This document shows, one piece after another, positions 37,678 through 45,837 of a DNA stretch of 64,000 nucleotides. The number at the start of each line of letters is the position of its first letter. Position 1 is the first letter of the stretch. Source of the stretch: Streptomyces sp. NRRL S-455 (lineage in GTDB: Bacteria > Actinomycetota > Actinomycetes > Streptomycetales > Streptomycetaceae); assembly GCF_000717875.1 (NCBI RefSeq), contig NZ_JOCT01000003.1:1-64000 (forward strand), read 5' to 3'. The notes below the pieces were generated by a model. The model saw only the letters and a program-made list of their open reading frames with translations. It searched no databases and had not been told where the DNA came from. Both the position numbers and the translations under genes were made by a program.

Positions 37678-38328
37678 ATGCTGCCTTCGCACACGCCCTC
37701 CCCCGCACCGGACGCCACGGTCATGCGGACCGGCCGCCGCGGCGCCATGGTGGGACTGCCCTGTTCCGTCCTCCTCGTCGCGATGGGCGCCGTCGGAATC
37801 TACGGGGCTGTCGTGATTGCAACCGGGAACCAGAAGGCCGAATCCACCCCCGCGGGGTTTGCCGGCCTCGTCTTCATGCTGGCGCTGGGCGTGGTCGGTG
37901 TCTTGCTCTTCATCGCCAACTGGGCGAACCGCAAGACCAGGATCCTTTTCGACCACACCGGCCTGTGGATCGACTCCGGAAAGCTCCGGAACGTCATACC
38001 GTGGCAGACCCTCGCGGGAGTCGGCCTCTACTGGAGCAAGTACGGCCGTCAGAGGGTCTACTCCCTGGAGCTGTTCCCCACCGGCCCCATCGACCGGGAC
38101 GACCCGGTCCTGTGGCCCCAGGTCCGCGACGAGGAACCACTGCACCCGAACCTGCCCCGTCTGCGCTACCGCGTTCCCCTTCCCGCCGGGTGCCGGCAGC
38201 AGGTGGTCGCGGCGGTCCAGCTCTACGTCCCGCACATCTGGCTCGGCGAGTCGGAGCGGGCGGAGGGGCACATCGGCCGACCCGACGTGAAGGGACACAA
38301 GGAGCGGACTCGGGGCCGTAGGCAGTGA
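37678..38328 (+). CDS. two-span membrane protein with PH-like domain, paralogue of 44470
   Basis: A 216-residue protein: two transmembrane helices (about residues 24-45 and 60-80), then a beta-rich domain with FDHTGLWIDSGKLRNVIPW, GPIDRDDPVLWPQVRDEEPL and a C-terminal YVPHIWLGESER motif. The same motifs appear in order in the protein at 44470-45132, and in broken form at 47951-48217. The family is unnamed as far as I can tell; the fold resembles bacterial PH domains. A GTG eight codons upstream is less likely, because the -10 box overlaps it. Confidence 0.7.
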   Translation: MLPSHTPSPAPDATVMRTGRRGAMVGLPCSVLLVAMGAVGIYGAVVIATGNQKAESTPAGFAGLVFMLALGVVGVLLFIANWANRKTRILFDHTGLWIDSGKLRNVIPWQTLAGVGLYWSKYGRQRVYSLELFPTGPIDRDDPVLWPQVRDEEPLHPNLPRLRYRVPLPAGCRQQVVAAVQLYVPHIWLGESERAEGHIGRPDVKGHKERTRGRRQ

Positions 38329-38390
38329 CGCGCCGTAGCGGTCGGCCCCGGAAAGAGACATTCCCGTCCGCCGGTGCCTCTTCGTCTCGC

Positions 38391-38463
38391 AGGGTCGTCC
38401 AGCGCGTCGCGCAGCGCAAGACGGCCGGACAGCATCCTCTTGGCCGCCTCCCGCACGTCCTGC
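38391..38463 (-). pseudogene. fragment of the 27612-28040 gene family
   Basis: The minus strand encodes REAAKRMLSGRLALRDALDD, nearly identical to the core of the 142-residue protein at 27612-28040, with no start or tail. It lies just downstream of the PH-like gene and shows that both families travelled together or recombined. Confidence 0.7.
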
Positions 38464-38609
38464 CGTGTCCGGGGCGCACTTCGTTCTGGTCGGCTACCCC
38501 TCTGACCCAGCGCCCGGTGGCGGTCCCGTCGAAGCAGGCGGGTAGCCTGCACCGGTCAACTTCGTGTTGATCTTGTTCCACTCACACTCAACTACGGGGA
38601 CTGCCGGGC

Positions 38610-39128
38610 ATGTCGACGCCTCCGCCGCAATACCAGAACCAACCGCCGTACGGGCCGCCGCAGCAACCGTACGGTTACCCGCACCAGCCTCAGCCGCAGG
38701 CAGCGCACGGCTACCCGCAGCAGCCGCAGCCTCCACGCGAACCACAACGGCGACAGCCTGCCGGACTGTTGCGGGCTGTGAAGTCCGGCGTCGTCGTCCT
38801 GGCGGTGTTCGGCGCCGTGGGCTACTGGGTCTGGGACTACAACACCAGCCCGACCGGGGGCAAGGCGAAGGCTGAGGCTGCGGCGTCCGCAGCGGCAGAC
38901 GAGGCCAAGAAGCACGAACCGGAGATCGGCGACTGCGTCAAGGTCAAGGATCCCGACGGCGAACCGGTGCCTACGGTCGTCGACTGTGACTCCGCCGAGG
39001 CGGAGTACAAGTTGGACGAGTGGATGCCTGGCAAATACCAGGAGTGCGGATCCGAGTACGACTACGGGATTCAGTTCCGCAACAGCGGCCACAGGGCCAG
39101 CTACACCATGTGCTTCACCAAGGTCTGA
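38610..39128 (+). CDS. single-span protein with Pro/Gln tail and Cys-containing exported domain (LppU-like)
   Basis: A 172-residue protein. The first 50 residues are a Pro/Gln/Tyr-rich cytoplasmic tail. One transmembrane helix follows (about residues 56-75, SGVVVLAVFGAVGYWVW), then an exported domain with four cysteines (GDCVKVKD, VVDCDS, QECGSEY, TMCFTKV) likely paired as disulfides. The Cys pattern is like the LppU/SCO3897 group. The function is unknown. Confidence 0.65.
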   Translation: MSTPPPQYQNQPPYGPPQQPYGYPHQPQPQAAHGYPQQPQPPREPQRRQPAGLLRAVKSGVVVLAVFGAVGYWVWDYNTSPTGGKAKAEAAASAAADEAKKHEPEIGDCVKVKDPDGEPVPTVVDCDSAEAEYKLDEWMPGKYQECGSEYDYGIQFRNSGHRASYTMCFTKV

Positions 39129-39449
39129 CCAGCACCGACGGGGTTCGCGGCAGTGGAGGGCGTCCGGTGTCCGCCCAAGCTGGACGGGTTGATCGTCCTG
39201 ACCGGCCTTGGCGCTCTCCCGGAATACCGCAGCCGCCCTCCTGCTGCGTCCGGCCTGTACGCGACCTCGCCGATGCCTTGTCACGGCAGCGGAGCTCAGG
39301 AACCGGGGGCACGTCGGCGCCGTCGCGCGCCCAGCCGATCGCGCTATGAGCTCTCGAGGTACGCCAGGGCAAGCGTGCGCCAACGGCAGTGCGAGCAGGG
39401 CGAGTCCGCCCGACGTGGCGGACATGCCCATATGGAGGTGCGACGTCAC
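39129..39449. other. 321-nt gap with a possible gene-start remnant
   Basis: No complete gene is seen. The minus strand from 39449 starts an ATG frame with good third-position GC and a hydrophobic stretch (MSATSGGLALLALPLAHA), then loses coding character by about 39340. It may be the amputated start of a membrane protein. Confidence 0.3.
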
Positions 39450-40112
39450 TCACCCTCGGTACGGAAGAGGGTCGAGATGGCTCAACCGGGCCGGGAACGC
39501 GTCCGACATCCGGCTCCAACCGTCACCCGAGAAGTGGACGGTGCACCATGAACCGTCGACGAAGCCGATCTCGTGGTCGCCGCCCACCACATCGCTGCGA
39601 TCCCGGATCCAGGTCACGTTGCGAATGTCCGTGGCCCACCCCGCTTCGACCGGGCCAGGGTTGCCGGCGAGGGAACGCACGCGTGACACGTAGACGATTT
39701 GCAGGCGGCGGTCGGTCACCTGCATCACCCTGATCGCCTGGTTCGCCGGGTTCTTCGTCCGAGGCACCAGGCCGCGGGCCAGCTGGCCGGCCATGCTGTC
39801 CCAGCCGCCGTGAAACGGCTTGCCCGGCTTCTTCTTGTCCCGCTCCATGAACGCCTCGATCAGCCACTCGATCGGGTTCCACGAGGAGGCCGTAAGCACT
39901 CGCACGAGCCAGCCGATCGGGATCCACAGCCAGCCACCGAGCGTGCGGCGCTCTGATCGCAGAACGCGCGGGCGGCGAAAATAGCCGGGGGACGGTGCCC
40001 GTTCGGCCAAACCGACGCAGTGTTCAGCGCGCAGCACCTCACCTGTCGGTACCAACACCCTCGCCCGCTCGACCGTAGCGCGGAGGGTGTCAGCCTGCTT
40101 CTTCTTGCTCAC
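39450..40112 (-). CDS. hypothetical protein, paralogue of 48185
   Basis: A 220-residue protein starting at GTG. A basic N-terminus (MSKKKQADTLRATVERARV) leads to an amphipathic or monotopic region (WLWIPIGWLVRVLTAS). A beta-rich domain with GWDSMAGQLARG, VTDRRLQIVYVSRV and EIGFVDGSWCTVHF follows. The 48185-48838 protein has the same order (GWESQAGQFLV, FTDRRVLALAD, ELVFVDESWIALV). The 'TDRR' strand is reminiscent of PH-like bacterial domains. The function is unknown. Confidence 0.6.
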   Translation of the reverse strand: MSKKKQADTLRATVERARVLVPTGEVLRAEHCVGLAERAPSPGYFRRPRVLRSERRTLGGWLWIPIGWLVRVLTASSWNPIEWLIEAFMERDKKKPGKPFHGGWDSMAGQLARGLVPRTKNPANQAIRVMQVTDRRLQIVYVSRVRSLAGNPGPVEAGWATDIRNVTWIRDRSDVVGGDHEIGFVDGSWCTVHFSGDGWSRMSDAFPARLSHLDPLPYRG

Positions 40113-40641
40113 CCGAAAGCGTCCTCACTGTCTTGCTCAGGTGTGGTCGAGGGTCTGCACGGCTGGTTGATCTCCGCCGGGAACGAGAACGACGTGGCGT
40201 AACGCAGAGCCCCCGCAGGGATGATCATCGCCGTGAATGTAACTCATGGGGTGAGTGCCACGGACTTCGGGCCCTTGCCCAGTGGGGGACGCTGATCCAC
40301 CACAACCATCCGGCATGTGGCCGGAGTTGCGGCTTGAGGTGTCCACACGTCGATCGCGTTCGGTGTCAGCACCGACGGACACTGCGAGATCCCCGTACCT
40401 CGACGTCACCGCGGCCGAGGACAGCGACGACGACGGCGACGGCGACGGCGACGGCAACGCGAGGCGAAGTTCCCAAAAGCCGCAGAGGGTGCGGCGGTCA
40501 GCGGCACCCCGGCAGGCAGTGCGGACGTGCCATGAAGGTTCTGCGAACGAGAAGACCCCGGACCGGTCACCCGACTCCTGCTGCATATCGTGTTGCGGCA
40601 GCCAACGAACGCGCCGGGTGAGACAGGGGGATGCCAGCGCC
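40113..40641. other. 529-nt non-coding gap before the second WXG operon
   Basis: No convincing gene on either strand. It holds four perfect GACGGC units at 40432-40455 and the AGGGGG ribosome site (40624-40630) for the next gene. Its promoter must lie here but no clear -35/-10 pair stands out. Confidence 0.5.
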
Positions 40642-40944
40642 ATGGGGGCAGGCTTCAAGGTAGACATATCCGAGCTGGACACATTGGTCCGGGAACTTCA
40701 CCGGAGCCAGGATGAGATGCGTGCGGCGCTGAACGCGCTGCGCGACACCGGCCCGAAGACCACCGGCAGCAAGGAACTCGACAACGCCTGCGACGAGTTC
40801 CACGACAGCTGGGACGACGCGATCACGAAGATCGCCGAGGGCACGCAGGCCATCGAGGACGGTCTGAAGAAGACCCGCGACACCTACCGGGACGTCGAGA
40901 CGGCCCTGCGTGACGGCTTCGCCGGGAAGGGCGGCACGCGGTGA
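40642..40944 (+). CDS. WXG100-like small partner protein
   Basis: A 100-residue helical hairpin protein (VDISELDTLVRELHRSQDEM, then WDDAITKIAEGTQAIEDG). AGGGGG lies 11 nt before the ATG. Its stop overlaps the GTG of the next gene (GTGA). The N-terminus resembles the 58289 protein (VDLSALDEVIRKLWRLLDDM), so this is a recurring partner type for large WXG effectors in this window. Confidence 0.75.
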   Translation: MGAGFKVDISELDTLVRELHRSQDEMRAALNALRDTGPKTTGSKELDNACDEFHDSWDDAITKIAEGTQAIEDGLKKTRDTYRDVETALRDGFAGKGGTR

Positions 40945-42311
40945 GCAGCGACTCGTACCCCGCGCTCGGCTTCGACCCGGCACCGGGCAATCCCGGCAAC
41001 GTGGATTCACTGGCAGCCCGCACAAAGAAGGCGGCAACCGCACTCGACAACGCGCAGAACAGCATCAAGCGCCTCACAGGGAACGTCACTTGGGCTGGGG
41101 ACGCCGCCTCCGCCTTCTCGAAGAAGGTCGGGGAGCTGCCCCGCTATCTGAAGGACAGCCAGGAGGCGATGAGCACAGCGTCGTCGGAGCTGTCGAAGTG
41201 GCGCGCGGCGCTGGCCGACTACCAGAGCACAGCCCGTACCTACGAAGCTCAGGCCAAGCAGGCCAAGGGCCATGTCGCCTCCGCGGACAAGGCCAAGGAC
41301 GCCGCGACGAACCGCTACAACCAGGCGGCATCGGATCCCGCGTTCCGCCTCAGCCGCCAGTACTTCACCGGTCCCGCCCTGCAGGACGCTCAGGCGAAGA
41401 TCGACGCCGCGAGTGCCCGGCTGCAGCAGGCCGACGGCGACCTGTCAGCAGCCTCAGCGCGGCTGAACCAGGCCGAGCGCGAACTCGAGGAGATCATCAA
41501 GCGCGCCGAGCATCTTCTGGAAGAGCACCAGGCCCAGGCCCGGGGGGTCGCGGGTCACCTGCGCAAGGCGACCGAGAACGCGCCCGATCCGGGATTCTGG
41601 GAGCGCCTGGGCGACCAGTTCCAGAAGCTCGGGCACGCCATCCAGGAATGGTGCGCCCGGCACAAGGACCTGCTGAAGACGATCGGCGACTGGCTGAGCA
41701 ACATCTCCGCCGTCCTCGGCATTCTGGCGCTGCTGACTCTGTGGTGCCCGCCTCTGTCCGGGGCGCTCGCCCTGGCCGGCGCCGGGCTCTCGGCAGGGGC
41801 ACTGCTCGCGCACGGCGCGGCCAAGCTCGGCGGGGCCGACATCGGTCTGACGGACCTCGCCGGTGACGCCCTCGGTGCCCTACCGGGCGTGGGGTTCGCC
41901 AAGACCGCCATCACGGGGACGACGAAGGTGGTGACGACGGTCGGGCGCACCGCCGACGAAGCGATGTATGCCGCGCGCATCGCCGACGCGGGCTTCGACT
42001 CGGTCAAGGGGCCTGCCACCAAACTCTTCAGCGGCGAGCGGATCGGCGACGTCATCGCGGCGGACGGCCACCGCTTCAAGCTCGCCTGGGAGCACACAGT
42101 GGCCAAGAACCTGGGATCGAGCATCGGCGAAAGGGGACTCCTCGAAGTCGTCGAGCGTGTCCCCGGCCTGCGGGACATCGACTCCTTCCGGTCCGCACTG
42201 CGCTACGACGGGACACTCGATCCGACCTCCTGGTGGTCGAAGGGACCGCTGCTCGCCGCCTCCGTGCCGGGAACCGTGACCGGCGTCCACGACAGCCTGA
42301 CGGGAGAATGA
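40941..42311 (+). CDS. large WXG/LXG-type putative T7SS substrate
   Basis: A 456-residue protein. An N-terminal WXG-like domain has the turn W51-A-G53 (TWAGDAASAF) and a long coiled-coil region to about residue 215. A hydrophobic Gly/Ala-rich region follows (residues 250-300) and then a C-terminal domain (ADGHRFKLAWEHTVAKNLGSS). The coiled head is typical of T7SS effectors; the C-terminal domain is not a toxin I recognise. It is translationally coupled to the partner upstream and to the gene downstream. Confidence 0.75.
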   Translation: MSSDSYPALGFDPAPGNPGNVDSLAARTKKAATALDNAQNSIKRLTGNVTWAGDAASAFSKKVGELPRYLKDSQEAMSTASSELSKWRAALADYQSTARTYEAQAKQAKGHVASADKAKDAATNRYNQAASDPAFRLSRQYFTGPALQDAQAKIDAASARLQQADGDLSAASARLNQAERELEEIIKRAEHLLEEHQAQARGVAGHLRKATENAPDPGFWERLGDQFQKLGHAIQEWCARHKDLLKTIGDWLSNISAVLGILALLTLWCPPLSGALALAGAGLSAGALLAHGAAKLGGADIGLTDLAGDALGALPGVGFAKTAITGTTKVVTTVGRTADEAMYAARIADAGFDSVKGPATKLFSGERIGDVIAADGHRFKLAWEHTVAKNLGSSIGERGLLEVVERVPGLRDIDSFRSALRYDGTLDPTSWWSKGPLLAASVPGTVTGVHDSLTGE

Positions 42312-42313
42312 CC

Positions 42314-43420
42314 ATGGCTGCCACCTCTCCCCTCGAGACGTCCGCCGCACCCGTTCTCCCTCACCGTTCAAGGATCGCGCTCCTGCTGTGGTTCGCCACC
42401 CAGTGGTTGCTCATTCCCCTGGGGTTCCTCTGCCAGGTCCTCATGTTGCTCACCGGGCAGTCCCACGTTTCCGAGGTGCTCGACCCGTTCAGAGCCTTCC
42501 TGTCGCCGTACAAACTCGTGCTCCGGCTGTCTCGGAGCAGGGCCTGGCACGAGAGGTATCTGGACCGCGAGTTCGCCCGTGTAGCGCGGGATATCGAGCA
42601 GCAGCGGTTCAGTCTGCGGACCAGGTTCCACCACGAGCTCGTCCCGCTGCCGGAACCGCCGGCCGGGCCCGGAAGGGAATCCGAGTCGAGCACGGACACC
42701 CGGACGGGAGTCGGCCTGAAGCCCAAGGGGCTGGGTGTCCGGCTGAAGCCCCGGCACTACCGCGGCGTTCCCCTCGACACCTTGCAACGTCTCGCCCACG
42801 CACACCACTTGGAGGTCGGCGCCGACACCGCACAACGCCTTTCCTTCGGAATCAGCCTGTTCCCCCGCGCCGGGGCACTTCGTATGACGCACACCGCGGC
42901 TGACGCGTCCCAGTGGGGCGCATCCGGCGAGCACCCGGTGCTGCCGGTACTTCCCCGGTCTGCGCTCTTCCTCTGGTTCGTGGTGCAGTGGGTCGTCATT
43001 CCCCTCGAAGTCGTGGGCCGGTGCCTGCTCCTGGCGTTCAAGCTGGTGGCAGACGCGGACGGCGGCAACGCCGACGGGATCGACCCCCGCCGCGCCATAG
43101 CGCGGTCGACCTCGCCGAGCAGCCTGGCGTTCCAGATGTCGCGCGACACGGCGAAGCGGCGCACGCACCTGGACAGGAAGGTCGCTGCGCTGGCCGAGCA
43201 GCTCCGCACCCAGCGGTTCTCTCTCGCCACCACGGTGTTCCACGCGCCCAGGTGGAAGGTGCGCAATGACAGCAGGGGGCTCACCCTGCGCCCCCGTGAC
43301 TACCGGGGTCTGCCGGAGAACACGATCGAGGAGATCGTCTCCTCGCACGGCCTTCGTGTCTCGGGCGACGGAGCGTCGCTGCGCATCTGGGAAGGACAGC
43401 TGTGGACGGAACTCGTATGA
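42314..43420 (+). CDS. membrane protein with internal duplication
   Basis: A 368-residue protein built of two similar halves. Each begins with a transmembrane segment (RIALLLWFATQWLLIPLGF; ALFLWFVVQWVVIPLEVV). Each continues with a 'LDR..A..AR..E.QRFSL.T.FH' stretch and ends in a 'LRPRDYRGLPENTIEEI'-like motif (RLKPRHYRGVPLDTLQRL in half one). GGGAG is best spaced for ATG 42314; ATG 42308 overlaps the upstream stop (ATGA). It is probably an accessory membrane component of the WXG operon. Confidence 0.7.
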   Translation: MAATSPLETSAAPVLPHRSRIALLLWFATQWLLIPLGFLCQVLMLLTGQSHVSEVLDPFRAFLSPYKLVLRLSRSRAWHERYLDREFARVARDIEQQRFSLRTRFHHELVPLPEPPAGPGRESESSTDTRTGVGLKPKGLGVRLKPRHYRGVPLDTLQRLAHAHHLEVGADTAQRLSFGISLFPRAGALRMTHTAADASQWGASGEHPVLPVLPRSALFLWFVVQWVVIPLEVVGRCLLLAFKLVADADGGNADGIDPRRAIARSTSPSSLAFQMSRDTAKRRTHLDRKVAALAEQLRTQRFSLATTVFHAPRWKVRNDSRGLTLRPRDYRGLPENTIEEIVSSHGLRVSGDGASLRIWEGQLWTELV

Positions 43421-44094
43421 CCGCCGGTGCCGAACCAGAACTGCACCTCGACATCCCCGGAGGGTTCCACTCCCTGGGTCTCGATCTCGAACCCGAGGCG
43501 CAGCTTGAGCAGTTGTGGTCCACAGCGAAGCAGATCTGGCCCACCGGAAGTGACTTCCAGCGTGAGGTCGCCTTCCACTCCTACCGTGAGATGGCCGACC
43601 ACGCTCTCGCCGAGAACTCCTTCTACGCCGGCTTCTGCCTCGACGAAACTCCCGACGGCCGCCTCACCACGGCCTCACTGCTGGCCCGCCTCGACCCGCT
43701 GGACGAACCTGACGCGGAGCTCTCGGCGCGCGGGCTCTTCGAGGCGTTGTCCGCCAACGACAACAACACCGTCGAAGAGATACGTGTCCCAGCAGGGCCA
43801 GGCGTCCTTGTCCTGTGTGGCATCGAGTGGCATGCCGATCCCGCAGATGACACGGCCCCCTCTCTGCCACTCGCCAGGGCGGACGTGTACCTCCCCCTCC
43901 CCCGTGTGCAACGACTCCTCGTCCTGAGCCTCACCACACCCTCGCTCCCCGACCTGCCCTTCTACGTCTCGCTGTTGTCGAAGACCGCCCACGACCTGAC
44001 GTTTTCCAGCGAAGCAGCGCCCAGTCGGCATGCTGACAGCGGCGACGAGCGGAGGAGTTCTGTCACCGATCTCGTCAGGGCCGACTTCGGATAG
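43417..44094 (+). CDS. hypothetical cytoplasmic protein of the WXG operon
   Basis: A 225-residue soluble acidic protein (PELHLDIPGGFHSLGLDLEP, then LPLARADVYLPLPRVQRLLV). ATG 43417 overlaps the previous stop (ATGA), which completes a four-gene coupled operon. The position and the mixed alpha/beta look recall EspG-like chaperones of ESX substrates, but no specific motif supports that. Confidence 0.65.
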   Translation: MTAGAEPELHLDIPGGFHSLGLDLEPEAQLEQLWSTAKQIWPTGSDFQREVAFHSYREMADHALAENSFYAGFCLDETPDGRLTTASLLARLDPLDEPDAELSARGLFEALSANDNNTVEEIRVPAGPGVLVLCGIEWHADPADDTAPSLPLARADVYLPLPRVQRLLVLSLTTPSLPDLPFYVSLLSKTAHDLTFSSEAAPSRHADSGDERRSSVTDLVRADFG

Positions 44095-44469
44095 CAAGCC
44101 GGATCGGGCGGCCCAGCAGCACTCGTGGGTCTGCTGAGCTGGATCGCCCAAGCCGCGGAGCCGTCGCCCTGACCAAGGATTGATCACAAACGCAGAAAGC
44201 CCTGCTGAACTGCGACGTTACGACTTGCCAAGTGGTCCGGTCTCTCCGTGCCTTCGGCCACACCTCGGCCCTTCACGCCTCGATCGCTCGCTCGCCCCAC
44301 TCCAACCCCGCCGCACGGGACCCTGACCCCAACCCATTCCTGGCTCATGCACAAAGAACATGAGCTCGTCCCCCTACGGGAACCACGGCGCACTACGCAT
44401 GTGTGAGACGCCGACCCAGCAGACGTCCGGCAGGCCGGTGTTGCAGGAACCCGCATAGACTCTCGGGTC
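44095..44469. other. 375-nt gap, no gene seen
   Basis: Codon bias is absent on both strands. The only signal is the TAGACT box at the right edge serving the next gene. Confidence 0.5.
44456..44461 (+). promoter_or_regulatory. close-in -10 box (leaderless start)
   Basis: TAGACT ends exactly 8 nt before ATG 44470. There is no ribosome-binding site. Confidence 0.5.
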
Positions 44470-45132
44470 ATGTCGACGTTCACCCCCCATGGTCCCGCCC
44501 CCACGGCCACCGTCATTCACTACGGCCGGAGAAGCGCCCGGCAAGGGTTCACGCTCGGTGGGATCTTCATGGCGATGGGTGCATTCTTCGTCGTCTTGGC
44601 AGTGGTCATCACCGCCGGTCTGAACGGCAACAAGCCCCAACCGGTGGGCCTCGTTGCACTGGGCTTCGCGACCATCGGCTACTCGGGCTTCAAGATCTTC
44701 CGCTCGGCCCTGTCGTTCCATCACCTGGCCGTGAGCGTGGACGACACGGGGCTGTGGCTGCGGACCCGCACTCAGCAGAGCGTCATCCGCTGGGACGCCC
44801 TCGCCGGCGTTGCAGTCCACTGGAGCGAAACCGGCAACCGAGGTGAAAGGCGCTACTCGATCGAGTTGTGCCCCAACGGCCCGATCGACCGCGATGACCC
44901 AGTGCTGTGGGTCTTGGTCCGCGACGAGCAGCCCCTCCGACCTGGCCTCCCGCGTCTGCGCTATCGCTTCGTCATGAACGGCACAGCCGCGAGCTACCGG
45001 GAGCCCTTGGTCAAGGCGATCCGACAGTACGTCCCGCACCTTTGGCTCGGCGAGACGCAACGCGAGCCAGGCCACTGCGGCGTTCCCGACTACGAGGGAC
45101 ACCGGGAGCGGACCGCCGGCAGGGTGCTCTGA
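44470..45132 (+). CDS. two-span membrane protein with PH-like domain, paralogue of 37678
   Basis: A 220-residue protein with transmembrane helices at about residues 30-52 and 58-75, followed by LAVSVDDTGLWLRTRTQQSV, GPIDRDDPVLWVLVRDEQPL and YVPHLWLGETQREPGH. The whole layout matches the 37678 protein. It is followed directly by an IS remnant. The function is unknown. Confidence 0.7.
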   Translation: MSTFTPHGPAPTATVIHYGRRSARQGFTLGGIFMAMGAFFVVLAVVITAGLNGNKPQPVGLVALGFATIGYSGFKIFRSALSFHHLAVSVDDTGLWLRTRTQQSVIRWDALAGVAVHWSETGNRGERRYSIELCPNGPIDRDDPVLWVLVRDEQPLRPGLPRLRYRFVMNGTAASYREPLVKAIRQYVPHLWLGETQREPGHCGVPDYEGHRERTAGRVL

Positions 45133-45149
45133 GGGGACGCCGCCAACGC

Positions 45150-45670
45150 TTCCGGTCCGTGGGCCGTGCCCCGCTCCTGCCGCCCGCTACCGAGCGGCGC
45201 CATCGCTACCCCGGGCGGTTGCGCATTCCCGACCGAGTGGCACTCGCTGGTGTGATGTATGTGCTGGCGACCGGGGTCGCATGGCGTGACGTCCCCGCGG
45301 AGACGGTGGGATGCTCCGGGGTGACGGCCGGGCGCCGGCTGCGGGACTGGACCGAGGCGGGTGTATGGCCGCGCCTGCACGCGGCCCTGCTGACCGAGCT
45401 GCGCCCTGCCGGCCTGCTGGACCTGGATGACTGCTCCGTAGACGGGTCGCACGTCCGGGCACTCAAAGGGGGGACCACATCAGCCCCTCACCCGTCGACC
45501 GCGCCCGCCCCGGCTCCAAGCACCACCTGATCGTCGACCGCCACGGAACCCCGCTTGCCGTCACGCTCACGGCGGCAACCGGCACGACATCACCCAGCTC
45601 CTGCCGCTGCTGGACGCCGTCCCGCCGATTCGGGGACTGCGGGGCCGACCCCGCCGCAGGCCCCGGCGCC
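45150..45670 (+). pseudogene. IS5-type transposase remnant
   Basis: Broken transposase coding: GRLRIPDRVALAGVMYVLAT, GVAWRDVPAE and SVDGSHVRALKGG, then after a shift near the G6 run (about 45470) SPVDRARPGSKHHLIVDRHG. After a second shift (about 45570) it reads NRHDITQLLPLLDAVPPIRG. Two single-base losses explain both shifts. The N-terminus and the rest of the DDE domain are missing, and terminal inverted repeats were not identified. It marks an old insertion between the WXG operon region and the efflux genes. Confidence 0.8.
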
Positions 45671-45837
45671 TGTCTCATATGCCTGCGCCGCCTACGTGCC
45701 TCATCCTGAAATGATCAGTTGGCTGTCCGTGCTGATTCCGGCGGCACCGGAACTCACGAATGTCGAGATCAGCACGCGCTCGCTGGTCCCGAACGCACCG
45801 ACATCTGGCCCCGGAACTCCGGAAATGAGCATGTGTT

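Noticed and set aside
40432..40455. GACGGC x4 as a possible CRISPR or VNTR element
   Set aside because: There are only four hexamers without spacers; this is ordinary simple sequence in a GC-rich gap. No CRISPR array was seen anywhere in the window.
44184..44516. Minus-strand open frame ending near 44184 as a gene in the 375-nt gap
   Set aside because: Codon bias is poor, no ribosome site or motif is present, and it overlaps the promoter of the gene at 44470.
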